A stretch of 64,000 nucleotides of DNA from Deinococcus aerolatus (GTDB taxonomy: Bacteria; Deinococcota; Deinococci; Deinococcales; Deinococcaceae): positions 178,924 through 242,923 of the forward strand of contig NZ_BMOL01000003.1 of NCBI RefSeq assembly GCF_014647055.1. The letters are read 5' to 3'. Shown in pieces: positions 1-7,930 of this stretch (the first letter of the stretch is position 1; the number at the start of each line of letters is the position of its first letter). Below the pieces are notes generated by a model. The model ran no database searches. It saw only the letters and a list, made by a program, of their open reading frames with translations, and was not told the DNA's origin. The translations under genes and the position numbers were made by a program.

Positions 1-530
1 ACGAGGGGCACTTTCTGCTCGCCAGTGGCCGCCACAGCCCCAAATTCCTGCAAAGCACCACTGTGCTGCAATACCCGCACCTGACCGGGCAGATCGCTGC
101 CGCCATGGCCGGGAAACTCACGGAGGCGGGCGTGCAGGCCAGCCTCCTGATCGGTCCCGCGATGGGCGGCGTGGTCCTGGCCTACGAGGTGGCGCGGCAC
201 TTCGGCGGGGAGGACGTCCGCGCCATCTTCGCCGAGAAGGACGGGCAGGGCGGCATGAAAATCCGGGAGGCCTTCACGGTGGCACCGGGCGAGGCCTTTA
301 TTGCCGTGGAAGACGTGCTGACCACCGGAGGCAGCGTGCTGAAAGCCGTGCGCGCCGCCGAGGCCGCCGGGGGCAGGTGCGCGGCCATCGCGTGCATCGT
401 GGACCGCCGCGCCGAGGGCGGCCCGCTGGCCGGTTATCCGCTGGTGTCGCTGAGCCGTCTGGTGTTTGACACCTACCCGCCGGGTGAGGTGCCGGAGTGG
501 CTGGCGCAGCTTCCCATGCAGGAGATCTAG
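1..530 (+). CDS. pyrE: Orotate phosphoribosyltransferase, 5' end cut off by window
   Basis: Catalyses orotate + PRPP to orotidine 5'-phosphate in cytosolic pyrimidine synthesis. The reading frame is open from base 3 and shows about 175 residues. It starts inside the conserved N-terminal segment GHFLLASGRHS, so roughly 20-25 residues lie outside the window (the family is usually about 195-215 aa). The PRPP-binding loop VEDVLTTGGS is encoded at about 306-335, and the FAEKDGQGGMKIR segment upstream of it is also typical of PyrE. The gene ends with TAG at 530 and converges on the MetX-like gene. No partner pyr genes are visible here. Confidence 0.93.
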   Translation, partial: EGHFLLASGRHSPKFLQSTTVLQYPHLTGQIAAAMAGKLTEAGVQASLLIGPAMGGVVLAYEVARHFGGEDVRAIFAEKDGQGGMKIREAFTVAPGEAFIAVEDVLTTGGSVLKAVRAAEAAGGRCAAIACIVDRRAEGGPLAGYPLVSLSRLVFDTYPPGEVPEWLAQLPMQEI

Positions 531-531
531 A

Positions 532-572
532 GCGCCGGTCTGAAACCGGACCGGGGCAGTTCAGACCAGCGC
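532..572. terminator. Inverted repeat between convergent genes
   Basis: GCGCCGGTCTGAA (532-545 region) pairs with TTCAGACCAGCGC (560-572) with one mismatch. It lies between the stops of pyrE (+) and the MetX-like gene (-). Neither side has a T-run, so it would be an atypical bidirectional terminator. The sequence TTCAGACC occurs once more at 588-595. Confidence 0.5.
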
Positions 573-588
573 AGGCAGTAGGCCAGCT

Positions 589-1674
589 TCAGACCTGGGT
601 GACGTGGCCGCTGGGCGCGGCGGGCAGCGGGACCGGGACCGGGGCCGCCAGCAACTCGCGCAGCAGCGGGGCGAAGGCCGCCGTGTCGTTCACGCAGCCC
701 AGATGGCCCTGCTCAGAGGCGAATTCCAGGTGCGTATGGTCCACGCCCGCCGCCGCCGAGGCCTGCGCGAAGGCCCGCATCTCGGCGGCGGGGAAGAACT
801 GGTCCACCGCGACGTTCACGGTCAGCAGCCGCAGCCCGCATCCGGCCCAGCGCGCGAACAGGTCAGCGTGTGGGGCCACTTCCGCCAGACGGTGGGTGCC
901 CACCAGCCGGGCAATATCCAGAATGTGCGCCAGACTGGCCGTGCCCGAGCGGGACGACAGGTAGGTGTTGAACTCGCCGCCGCGAAATGTCGCCTCCAGC
1001 CCGTCGGCCCCCAGACCAAAAAAGGTGATCAGACGCAGCGCCCCGTCCAGATTGTCCTGTGCAGCCACGTGCCCCAGCAGCGGCGCAAAGGCGTCCCGCA
1101 GCGCCGGCCCGACATGCGGACTGGCCGCCACCGCCGCCACGCGTGGGGCCAGCTCAGGGGTTCGGGCGGCCCACTGCAGGGCCTGCAGCCCACCCAGGCT
1201 GGGGCCAGCCACCGCGTGCCAGCGCTGCACCCCCAGCGCCCACATCAGCTCGCGCTGCATGGCGTGCAGGTCGCCAAAGTCCCAGCACGGAAAGCGCTCG
1301 CCCCACCGCTGACCGTCCGGGTGCGGGGTGTCCGGCCCGGTGGTCACGATGCCGGGATCCAGCGCCTGCACGTTGGAGGGGGTGTTCAGACAGATCACGA
1401 AGTAGCGGTCCGTGTCCAGCGGCCGCCCCGGCCCAATCAGGTCCGCCCACCAGCCGGGGGTGCCGTCCGGGCCATGGCCCGCCGCGCGCATGGTGCCGGT
1501 GTAGTAGTGACATACCAGCACGGCGTTGTCCCGCGCCTCATTCAGGGTGCCCCACGACTGCGCCCCCAGCCGCAGCGGCACCGCCACGCCCGCCAACATC
1601 GCCTGGAGCGAGAAGATCCACTCTCCCGGCCCGCCTCTCCTCTCCAGCCGTGCGTCCCGCAGCGTCTCGCTCAT
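589..1674 (-). CDS. Homoserine O-acetyltransferase family alpha/beta-hydrolase
   Basis: A 361-aa alpha/beta-hydrolase fold protein of the MetX family, which acylates homoserine (methionine synthesis) or a related hydroxyl compound. The nucleophile elbow is GPSLGGLQ with Ser159. The acid is Asp291 (VDQFFP) and the base His324 (GHLGC), giving a complete triad. The elbow differs from the GGSMGG common in true MetX, so the acyl acceptor is uncertain. An in-frame GTG lies directly before the ATG. I chose the ATG (MSETLRD) because a leaderless-type -10 TACCCT (1683-1688) sits 8 nt upstream of it. No met gene is adjacent. Confidence 0.75.
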   Translation of the reverse strand: MSETLRDARLERRGGPGEWIFSLQAMLAGVAVPLRLGAQSWGTLNEARDNAVLVCHYYTGTMRAAGHGPDGTPGWWADLIGPGRPLDTDRYFVICLNTPSNVQALDPGIVTTGPDTPHPDGQRWGERFPCWDFGDLHAMQRELMWALGVQRWHAVAGPSLGGLQALQWAARTPELAPRVAAVAASPHVGPALRDAFAPLLGHVAAQDNLDGALRLITFFGLGADGLEATFRGGEFNTYLSSRSGTASLAHILDIARLVGTHRLAEVAPHADLFARWAGCGLRLLTVNVAVDQFFPAAEMRAFAQASAAAGVDHTHLEFASEQGHLGCVNDTAAFAPLLRELLAAPVPVPLPAAPSGHVTQV

Positions 1675-1830
1675 CACGGCTGAGGGTAGGCGCGGGGCGT
1701 TACGCGGCGGTCACACCGGCCCCCCGCTGCGGCAGGGTCCAGTCAGGTCATGCAGCCGCAGCAGCCCTTATTCCAGGCCCACATTTCAGGAGCGCAGTCC
1801 CGGCCCCACACCCCCCATAATGGCTTCCGG

Positions 1831-2703
1831 ATGCGCCGCTTCCACCTTCCTCCCATTCCGGCGCTGCTGCTGTCGATGCTGAGCATTCAGGCGGGCGCGG
1901 CCTACGCCAAGACGCTGTTTCCGCTGATTGGGCCACTGGGCGCCACCGGCCTGCGCGTGGGGCTGGCCGCCGCCATCCTGATGCTGATTTTCCGGCCCAA
2001 CCTGCGGCGCCTGACCCGCAACGACTGGCAGGCCGTGGTGCCCTACGGCGCAGTGCTGGGCCTGATGAACCTCACGTACTACCTGTCACTGGAGCGGCTG
2101 CCGCTGGCGATTGCCGTGACGCTGGAATTCATCGGGCCGCTGCTGCTGGCGGCGGCGCTGTCGCGGCGGGCGCTGGATTTTGCCTGGGTCATTCTGGCTG
2201 GTCTGGGCATCGTGCTGATCAGCCCGCAGGGCAACGGCAGCGGCCCGCTGGACCCCATCGGCGTCACGCTGGCGCTGGTGGCGGGGGCTTTCTGGGCCGC
2301 GTACATCCTGCTGGGCGGCGCGGTGGGGCGGCGGCTGCCCGGCACCACGGGCGTGGCGGTGGGCATGCTGGTGGCCGCCGCCGTGTGCGTGCCGTTCGGG
2401 GTGGCGCAGGCCGGAACGGCGCTGCTGGACCCCGCCGTGCTGCTCACCGGGCTGGGCGTGGCCGCGCTGTCCAGCGCTCTGCCCTACAGTCTGGAAATGC
2501 GCGCCCTGCGGCTGGTGCCTCCGCGCGTCTTCGGCGTGATGATGAGCGTCGAGCCGGCCATGGGCGCCGTGTGCGGCCTGCTGTTCCTGGGCGAGCGGCT
2601 GGCCGGCCTGCAATGGGTGGCGATTGCCTGCGTGATCCTGGCCAGTGCGGGCATCAACCTGACCACGCCGCGCCCGCCGCCCATGGTGGAGCCGGTGAAC
2701 TAG
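1831..2703 (+). CDS. EamA-family drug/metabolite transporter (RhtA-like)
   Basis: A 290-aa inner-membrane protein with about ten hydrophobic helices arranged as two EamA repeats. The second repeat includes PYSLEMRALRLVPPRVFGVMMS and ends in a FLGERLAGLQW motif. RhtA-type members export amino acids such as threonine and homoserine, and the MetX-like neighbour fits an amino-acid theme, but that is only context. A longer frame begins at 1750. I chose the ATG at 1831 because it leads straight into the first hydrophobic helix and a near -10 CATAAT lies 9 nt before it. The stop is 3 nt from the convergent tam gene. Confidence 0.85.
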   Translation: MRRFHLPPIPALLLSMLSIQAGAAYAKTLFPLIGPLGATGLRVGLAAAILMLIFRPNLRRLTRNDWQAVVPYGAVLGLMNLTYYLSLERLPLAIAVTLEFIGPLLLAAALSRRALDFAWVILAGLGIVLISPQGNGSGPLDPIGVTLALVAGAFWAAYILLGGAVGRRLPGTTGVAVGMLVAAAVCVPFGVAQAGTALLDPAVLLTGLGVAALSSALPYSLEMRALRLVPPRVFGVMMSVEPAMGAVCGLLFLGERLAGLQWVAIACVILASAGINLTTPRPPPMVEPVN

Positions 2704-2705
2704 CT

Positions 2706-3503
2706 TCAGCCACGCGCGGCGGCCCCATGGCCATCCGGCCGCCGCGCCGCGAACAGCACCCGCGTGAAGGCGTAGTACACCCGCCCGCCGGGAAACGCGT
2801 CCGTCAACCGCCGAAGGTACGCCGCCTCGAAACGCCGTCCGGTCTCCGCGTCCAGCCGCGAGAGGTAGGGCACCAGCGCCGTGCCGCGCGTCCAGTCCAG
2901 CAGGCCCGCCGCGCCGTCCAGCACCACCGGGTAGACCCTGCTGAGCGCCGTGATGTCAGCCGCCCCCAGGGCGTCCAGCGTCTCGGCGTAGGCGGCCGGC
3001 GTCAGCACCGGCGAGGCCCCATGCGCCGGCCCGAAGCGCGTGAACCCGCCCAGTTCGGTGCGGAAGTCGTCTGCCGTGGCCGAGAGCAGGCGGTGGGAGG
3101 CGTGATCGTGGTTGGCCGGCACCTGCACCGCCAGCACGCCGCCGGGACGGAGATTCGACCACAGCCGCGCCAGCAGCGCCGGGTGGTCCGGCAGCCACTG
3201 CAGCGCCGCGTTGGAATAGATCAGATCGTAGCCGCCGTCCAGATCCAGAATGCTGCCTTCCTGAAAACGCAGGTTGGGCAGGCGGTGGTCCCGCGCCCGC
3301 CCCAGCATTTCCGGGCTGCTGTCCAGGCCCAGCACGCGCGCTGTGGGAAAACGGGCCGCGAGCCCCACGGTCTGCTCGCCCGTGCCGCAGCCCAGATCGA
3401 CAATCTCGCGGTAGGCCTGCTGCGGCACCATCGCCTGAAGATCGCGTGCGGGAGCGCTGCGGGCCTCGTTGAACCGGTGGTACTGGTCAGGATTCCAGGT
3501 CAT
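2706..3503 (-). CDS. tam: Trans-aconitate 2-methyltransferase
   Basis: A 265-aa class I SAM-dependent methyltransferase. Motif I VDLGCGTGEQ is at residues 35-44, and the acidic residue after strand 2 is in VLGLDSSPEML. The N-terminus MTWNPDQYHRF and the later LARLWSNLRPGGVLAVQVPAN segment are characteristic of Tam, which methylates trans-aconitate, an inhibitory by-product of the citrate cycle. It is cytosolic. A -10-like TAAGCT (3510-3515) lies 6 nt before the ATG, so it is probably leaderless. It is convergent with the EamA gene and independent of mtnN downstream. Confidence 0.9.
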   Translation of the reverse strand: MTWNPDQYHRFNEARSAPARDLQAMVPQQAYREIVDLGCGTGEQTVGLAARFPTARVLGLDSSPEMLGRARDHRLPNLRFQEGSILDLDGGYDLIYSNAALQWLPDHPALLARLWSNLRPGGVLAVQVPANHDHASHRLLSATADDFRTELGGFTRFGPAHGASPVLTPAAYAETLDALGAADITALSRVYPVVLDGAAGLLDWTRGTALVPYLSRLDAETGRRFEAAYLRRLTDAFPGGRVYYAFTRVLFAARRPDGHGAAARG

Positions 3504-3677
3504 GCCCTGAGCTTAAATCCGGGGATTTTCAGAGTGTGCGTACTCGAGTAGTGACATGCGCCAAGAGTCGAAACCGGTCCCCAGCGGCAGGTTCAGCGCG
3601 CGCTGCGCCGGGAGGATGCCCGCCCGCCGGGGCCTCCTCCCCAGGACCGCGGGCCGGATGCTCTAGACTTCCCGGCA

Positions 3678-4388
3678 ATGTTGGCAATCATCGGCGCGAT
3701 GGACGAAGAAATCGAATTGTTGCTGGGCGATCTGACGGGCCGTCAGGAGCTGTCCTACCCGGGTGCGACGCTGTACCGCGGCCAGCTGGACGGCACGGAG
3801 ATCCTGCTCACGCGCGGCGGCATCGGCAAGGTCAATGCGGCGCTGACCACCGCGCACCTGCTGGCGGCGGGCGCGACGCGCATCATCTTTACCGGCGTGG
3901 CCGGTGGGGTTCACCCGGACCTGCAGGTGGGCGACATCGTGGTCAGCACCGACTGCGTGCAGCACGACGTGGACGTCACGGCGCTGGGCTACCCGCTGGG
4001 CACCGTGCCGGGCGAGGCTGCTGCCTGGGCCGCCGACGAGACGCTGCGGGCCGCCGCCGTGCAGGCCGCGCAGGAGGTGGACGGCGTGCGCGTCATCGAG
4101 GGCCGCATTGCGAGCGGGGACCAGTTCATCGCCTCACCGGAAGCAGTGCGGCGCCTGCAAACCACGTTTGACGCTGCCTGCGCCGAGATGGAGGGCGCGG
4201 CGGTGGCCCAGGTCTGCGCCAAGGCGAGCGTGCCCTTCGTGATTATTCGCAGCGTCAGCGACACGGCGGACGGCAGCGCCGGGGTGGACTACCGCGAGTT
4301 CATGCCCAGGGTGGCCCGCCACGCCAAGGCCGTGGTGCGCGGCATGCTGGTGCGGCTGACCGCCCCTGACGGCCATGACCGCCACTGA
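3678..4388 (+). CDS. mtnN: 5'-Methylthioadenosine/S-adenosylhomocysteine nucleosidase
   Basis: Hydrolyses the glycosidic bond of MTA and SAH, recycling by-products of SAM chemistry. The 236-aa protein starts MLAIIGAMDEEIELLL, matching the family N-terminus with its catalytic-site Glu. It contains FTGVAGG, the substrate-binding MEGAAVAQV and the catalytic Asp in SVSDTADGSA. Length is normal. A TAGACT -10 (3664-3669) is 8 nt before the ATG, so it is likely leaderless. Its 3' end overlaps the LrgA-like gene by 14 bp, implying cotranscription. Confidence 0.95.
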   Translation: MLAIIGAMDEEIELLLGDLTGRQELSYPGATLYRGQLDGTEILLTRGGIGKVNAALTTAHLLAAGATRIIFTGVAGGVHPDLQVGDIVVSTDCVQHDVDVTALGYPLGTVPGEAAAWAADETLRAAAVQAAQEVDGVRVIEGRIASGDQFIASPEAVRRLQTTFDAACAEMEGAAVAQVCAKASVPFVIIRSVSDTADGSAGVDYREFMPRVARHAKAVVRGMLVRLTAPDGHDRH

Positions 4389-4779
4389 AGCCTCCCTGAC
4401 GGCCCGGCTCTCCGCCCCGGTGCGCTTTGTGCTGGGGCTGGGCCTGCTGGTGGCGTTTGCGGCTGCCGGTCAGGCGCTGGTGACCGTCACGCGGCTGCCG
4501 CTGCCGGGTTCGGTGGTGGGGCTGGCGCTGCTGTGGGCCGCGCTGGGGCTTCGGGTGGTGCGCCTGCACTGGATCGCAGGCGCCGCCGACGGCCTGCTGG
4601 GCATCCTGGGGCTGCTGTTCGTGCCGGCCACCGTGGGCTTTATCGGGTTCCTGTCTGCCGGGGCCAACTGGGGGCTGTGGCTGCTGGTCATGACGGCGGG
4701 CCTGCTGCTGGGCGGCGGCGTGGCCGGGGTGCTGGCCTCGCGTCTCGTCCGGCCTGGGCAGGACGGGGCACAGGCGTAG
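4375..4779 (+). CDS. CidA/LrgA-family membrane protein
   Basis: A 134-aa protein with four predicted membrane helices, in the small CidA/LrgA holin-like family. The conserved PLPGSVVGLALLWAALGLRVV and FVPATVGFIGF segments are present. In other bacteria LrgA/CidA pairs with an LrgB/CidB partner and influences murein hydrolase export, cell death or small-molecule (pyruvate, glycolate) transport. The partner gene begins 1 nt after this stop. The ATG lies inside the end of mtnN, so translation is likely coupled. The specific substrate or role is unknown. Confidence 0.85.
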   Translation: MTATEASLTARLSAPVRFVLGLGLLVAFAAAGQALVTVTRLPLPGSVVGLALLWAALGLRVVRLHWIAGAADGLLGILGLLFVPATVGFIGFLSAGANWGLWLLVMTAGLLLGGGVAGVLASRLVRPGQDGAQA

Positions 4780-4780
4780 C

Positions 4781-5443
4781 GTGCCCTGGATCGCGCTGAC
4801 GTTAATTGCTTTCGCCCTGGGCGTGGTGTTGCAGCTGCGGGTGCGCTCGCCGCTGGCCAATCCCACGCTGGTGGCCACGCTGATCGTGGCCGGGGTGCTT
4901 CTTGTCGGCGGCATTCCGCACGCCCGCTACCTGGAGGAGGTCAGGCCGCTGACCGCGCTACTGGCCCCGGCCATCGTGGCGCTGGCGGTGCCGATGTACC
5001 GGCTGCGGGCGCTGCTGGCCAGGCAGTGGCGCTCGCTGGTGATCGGCGGCCTGAGCGGTACGCTGGTGGGCGTGGGGGCCGACGTGCTGTTCTCGCGCGT
5101 GCTGGGGCTGAGCGGTGAGGCCCAGCGCTCGCTGCTGACCGCCCCTGCCACCAGTCCGGTGGCGCTGCAACTCGCGCAGTTTACCGGCGCGCCGCCCGCG
5201 CTGGCCGCCACGCTGGCGGTGCTGTCGGGGCTGGTGGGAGCATTGATCCTGCCAGGCTTCCTGACATTGATCGGCGTGAAGCATCCGCTGGCGCGTGGGC
5301 TGGCGATTGGCGCGGTGGCCCACGGCGTCGGGACCGCCCGCGCCCGCGAGGAGGGTGAACTGACCGGGGCGGCCAGTTCGATTGGCATGGGGCTGGCCGC
5401 CCTGCTGGTGACCGTGGTGGTGGCGGGCGTCAGCCGGGGCTAA
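4781..5443 (+). CDS. CidB/LrgB-family membrane protein
   Basis: A 220-aa polytopic protein of the LrgB family, partner of the preceding LrgA-like protein. Recognisable segments are LTAPATSPVALQLA and the C-terminal GLAIGAVAHGVGTARA, both conserved in LrgB/CidB. The start is GTG at 4781, one base after the TAG of the lrgA-like gene, which indicates translational coupling. Its 3' end overlaps the convergent MOSC gene by 14 bp. No LytSR-type regulator is adjacent. Confidence 0.88.
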   Translation: MPWIALTLIAFALGVVLQLRVRSPLANPTLVATLIVAGVLLVGGIPHARYLEEVRPLTALLAPAIVALAVPMYRLRALLARQWRSLVIGGLSGTLVGVGADVLFSRVLGLSGEAQRSLLTAPATSPVALQLAQFTGAPPALAATLAVLSGLVGALILPGFLTLIGVKHPLARGLAIGAVAHGVGTARAREEGELTGAASSIGMGLAALLVTVVVAGVSRG

Positions 5444-5993
5444 GGGGCTCCTGCCCGGAAAAGAAGGCCTCAAAGTTGTCGAGAACGGTGGGCGCATCGG
5501 TCAGCACGCTCCCGACAGGGGTCACGGGATCGCCTGCCCGCACCTCACCCTCCTGTAGAACGCGGGCGTACATGCCGGGCCGACCCGCGTCACGAAAACG
5601 CCTCACAAAACCGGGATCGCCCATGCGCTCGGCCAGGGTCACGCAGGGAATACGGGCAAAGGTGACCTCCAGTAGCGCGCTGCCCACCCGAAACTGCTGG
5701 CCCAGCCGCACGGAGGCGGACTGAAGGTCAGAGAACAGCAGGTTCTCCCCGAAGGTGCCCGGCGCCAGTTGCCGGCCAAGCCGGGCGGACCAGAACCTGT
5801 AATCCGGCCCGGTGTAGATGTAGACGGCCTGATCGGGACCGCCGTGGTTTTCGGTGTCCAGGATGTGATCGCCGCTTAACCCCAGACGTCCGATGAACAC
5901 GGCACCAGCCACGGGCCGCTTGTGGATGCCAGTCCAGCCGGATTTGCTCCGCACGGCCTGCGGGGTGCCGACACAGACGCCCAGCAGCTTCAT
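5430..5993 (-). CDS. MOSC domain protein (YiiM-like)
   Basis: A 187-aa MOSC-domain protein. The domain is related to the C-terminus of molybdenum cofactor sulfurase, and YiiM-like members act in molybdenum-cofactor-linked reduction of N-hydroxylated compounds. Seen in sequence: LGLSGDHILDTENHGGPDQAVYIY, the GTFGENLLF segment and IPCVTLAERMG with the conserved Cys. A frame open to 6041 adds 16 atypical residues. I chose ATG 5993 because the family begins there (MKLLGVCVG) and a near -10 (CATACT) is 7 nt upstream. moeA lies elsewhere in this window, so molybdenum cofactor is made here. Confidence 0.85.
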   Translation of the reverse strand: MKLLGVCVGTPQAVRSKSGWTGIHKRPVAGAVFIGRLGLSGDHILDTENHGGPDQAVYIYTGPDYRFWSARLGRQLAPGTFGENLLFSDLQSASVRLGQQFRVGSALLEVTFARIPCVTLAERMGDPGFVRRFRDAGRPGMYARVLQEGEVRAGDPVTPVGSVLTDAPTVLDNFEAFFSGQEPLSPG

Positions 5994-6080
5994 GCCTCTG
6001 AGTATGACAGGCCGCCGCGCCCACGGCAGGCCCGAAAGCACCCGGACGATGACTGTCCGGGTGCCCCGCCTGGTTCTCCG

Positions 6081-6683
6081 TTAGCGGACGGGCTCTGCCG
6101 GGCGCCGCGCCGGATCGGCCCGCACAGTGTCGGGATGCTCCATCACGCCAAAACGCGGCAGGGTCCAGCGGTCCAGGCCCCACCATCCGGCCACGCGCCA
6201 GCCCAGCACCAGCCACGTCGCCAGGATGAACAGCAGCGGGTTGCTGCTGACCGTGCCGGCCAGCAGGAAATTGGCGTTCAGAAAGCCGCCAAAAAAGGCC
6301 GCGATGCCCGTGAACAGCCCCAGAATCAGGGCGACGCCCACCAGCAGTTCGCCGTAGGCCACCAGGTACGAGAAGGCGACCGCGTTGGGCAGGGCCAGAT
6401 TTTCCACAAACCAGCCGTACCAGCCCGCCACATCCGGGTGATCGCCGCCAGTCTTGACCAGCACTCCGTTCAGAAAACCGGTGACGGCGGCGCCGGCCTT
6501 CTCGCCCACCCACACCCCGGCGGGGTTGGTGACCTTGCCCCAGCCTGCGCTGAGCCACTCGTGGCCCACGTACAGGCGCAACAGCAGCCACAGGGGAGCC
6601 AGCCGCGGATCGGCGAACAGCAGGCGGGAGATGGCGGGTTCTCTCAGGGTGGCCGGGGCCGGGGCGGTGGGCAGGATGGTCAT
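6081..6683 (-). CDS. DoxX-family membrane protein
   Basis: A 200-aa protein with four or more hydrophobic helices, including LLLRLYVGHEWLSAGWGKV, YLVAYGELLVGVALILGLF and LLFILATWLVLGW. The pattern is typical of DoxX/DoxD proteins, associated with thiosulfate:quinone oxidoreductase and, in other bacteria, redox stress complexes. The start at 6683 is set by a GGAGG ribosome site 7 nt upstream; the frame extends further but lacks support. It is divergent from a TetR gene, which probably controls it. Confidence 0.85.
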   Translation of the reverse strand: MTILPTAPAPATLREPAISRLLFADPRLAPLWLLLRLYVGHEWLSAGWGKVTNPAGVWVGEKAGAAVTGFLNGVLVKTGGDHPDVAGWYGWFVENLALPNAVAFSYLVAYGELLVGVALILGLFTGIAAFFGGFLNANFLLAGTVSSNPLLFILATWLVLGWRVAGWWGLDRWTLPRFGVMEHPDTVRADPARRPAEPVR

Positions 6684-6796
6684 GGTGGAGCCTCCTGGGC
6701 AAGGGGAAGGGAGCAACCGTCTCCCCTGCTGTCTCCGCAGCTTCTGCCCGCCGCATTACGTGGCCCACCGAACCTGCTCGAGTTGACTCCCCACGT

Positions 6797-6814
6797 CCCA
6801 GCCCCGATGCTGGG
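6797..6814. promoter_or_regulatory. Inverted repeat at TetR gene start
   Basis: CCCAGC-N6-GCTGGG ends 7 nt before the TetR ATG at 6822, in the doxX/tetR intergenic region. An outer GACT/AGTC pair (6785-6788, 6816-6819) extends the symmetry. The position fits a TetR autoregulatory operator; binding is inferred. Confidence 0.4.
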
Positions 6815-6821
6815 AAGTCTT

Positions 6822-7406
6822 ATGGCCCGCACCGTCAACCCCATTCAGGACCGCGCCCGGCGCTCGGCGCTGGAACAGGCGGCGTACCTGGCGCTGTACG
6901 AGCGCGGGTATGCCGGGGTAACGCTGGCCAACATTGCCGAACACGCCGGGGTCAGTCGGGGCACGCTGGTGTACCACTTCGGCAGCCGCGCCGGGCTGCT
7001 CTCGGCGGTGATGCGGCGGTTCACCCGGACCATCACGGTGGCGACGCGGCGGGCGCTGCGGCTGGCCGACACGCCCGATGCCAAGCTGCGCGCCTTCGTG
7101 GACAACCAGTTTTACGGCGTCCAGAACACCCGGCGCTTCTACACCGTGTCGCTGGATTTCCTGGCGGCGGCCACCCGTGACCCGGAACTGATGGCCGTGC
7201 AGCGCGACTTCCTGCGGCAGACGCTGGACCTGGACCTGGAACTGGCGCGGCTGGCCGGGGAGGACGGCGCACAAACGCGGGCGCGGCAACTGCGGGCGCT
7301 GGTCGAAGGCCTGAGCGTACGCTTTCTGGCCGACGCGGCACCCGATCTGGCGGCCTACCGCGCCGACTGCCTGGGGGGCCTGCGGGCGATTCTGGGCTGG
7401 GACTAG
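6822..7406 (+). CDS. TetR-family transcriptional regulator
   Basis: A 194-aa regulator. Residues ~8-55 form the TetR HTH, with YAGVTLANIAEHAGVSRGTLVYHFGSRAGLL as the recognition unit. The C-terminal ligand domain is helical, containing FYTVSLDFLAAATRDPEL. It is divergent from the DoxX gene, 138 bp apart, and an inverted repeat overlaps its start region. That makes DoxX and itself the likely targets. An alternative ATG at 6807 would add five residues; the family N-terminus fits 6822 (MARTVNPIQDRAR) better. Confidence 0.9.
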   Translation: MARTVNPIQDRARRSALEQAAYLALYERGYAGVTLANIAEHAGVSRGTLVYHFGSRAGLLSAVMRRFTRTITVATRRALRLADTPDAKLRAFVDNQFYGVQNTRRFYTVSLDFLAAATRDPELMAVQRDFLRQTLDLDLELARLAGEDGAQTRARQLRALVEGLSVRFLADAAPDLAAYRADCLGGLRAILGWD

Positions 7407-7453
7407 GCCATCTGGCCGAGGTCAGCGCTGCCGGAAAGCTGTCACGCTACGAC

Positions 7454-7924
7454 ATGACCGGAGAACTAGATTCCTACCTTTCCCGTGCCGCGCGGGCGCT
7501 GGTGCTGCTCCATGAGGAGAAGATGCGCGAGTTTCTGGAGGTGTGGCGGCAGGCCGAGGCGGCGAACGTCCGCCTCCCCGCCACACCCGACGCCCACTAT
7601 CAGTCGTTGCAGCACCTGCTGCGGCATGTGCTGCACTCGTCCGGGCAGTACATGGTCAGGATGTGCGCGCATCTGGGGTTGCCCGATCCGCAGGTGGAGG
7701 CTGTTCCTGAGATTGGGGACGTGGAGGCGCAGGCGCAGGACTATCTGGACCGTCTGCTGCGCTGGTGGCGCGTGCCGCTGGCCGCCGCCGAGAATGCGGA
7801 CATGGAACCGGAGAGATACACGCCGGGGATGCACTACTGGATCGACGCCATGCTGGAACACGCGGTAATGCATCCCGTGCGCCACAGTTTTCAGCTGCGG
7901 GAGCTGCTGGCGGCTCCGGCATAG
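7454..7924 (+). CDS. DinB/YfiT-like four-helix metal-binding protein
   Basis: A 156-aa all-helical protein resembling the DinB/YfiT superfamily, some of whose members are bacillithiol or mycothiol S-transferases. Candidate metal ligands are the histidines in LLRHVLHSSGQY near the N-terminal third and HAVMHPVRHSFQL at the C-terminus, which match the H...HxxxH layout. The substrate cannot be read from sequence. It follows the TetR gene by 47 bp on the same strand and may be cotranscribed. Confidence 0.7.
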   Translation: MTGELDSYLSRAARALVLLHEEKMREFLEVWRQAEAANVRLPATPDAHYQSLQHLLRHVLHSSGQYMVRMCAHLGLPDPQVEAVPEIGDVEAQAQDYLDRLLRWWRVPLAAAENADMEPERYTPGMHYWIDAMLEHAVMHPVRHSFQLRELLAAPA

Positions 7925-7930
7925 GCAAGC

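Noticed and set aside
4300..5497. Minus-strand frames opposite the lrgA/lrgB-like pair
   Set aside because: Gln/His/Arg-rich shadow translations; the plus strand carries coupled membrane protein genes with family motifs.
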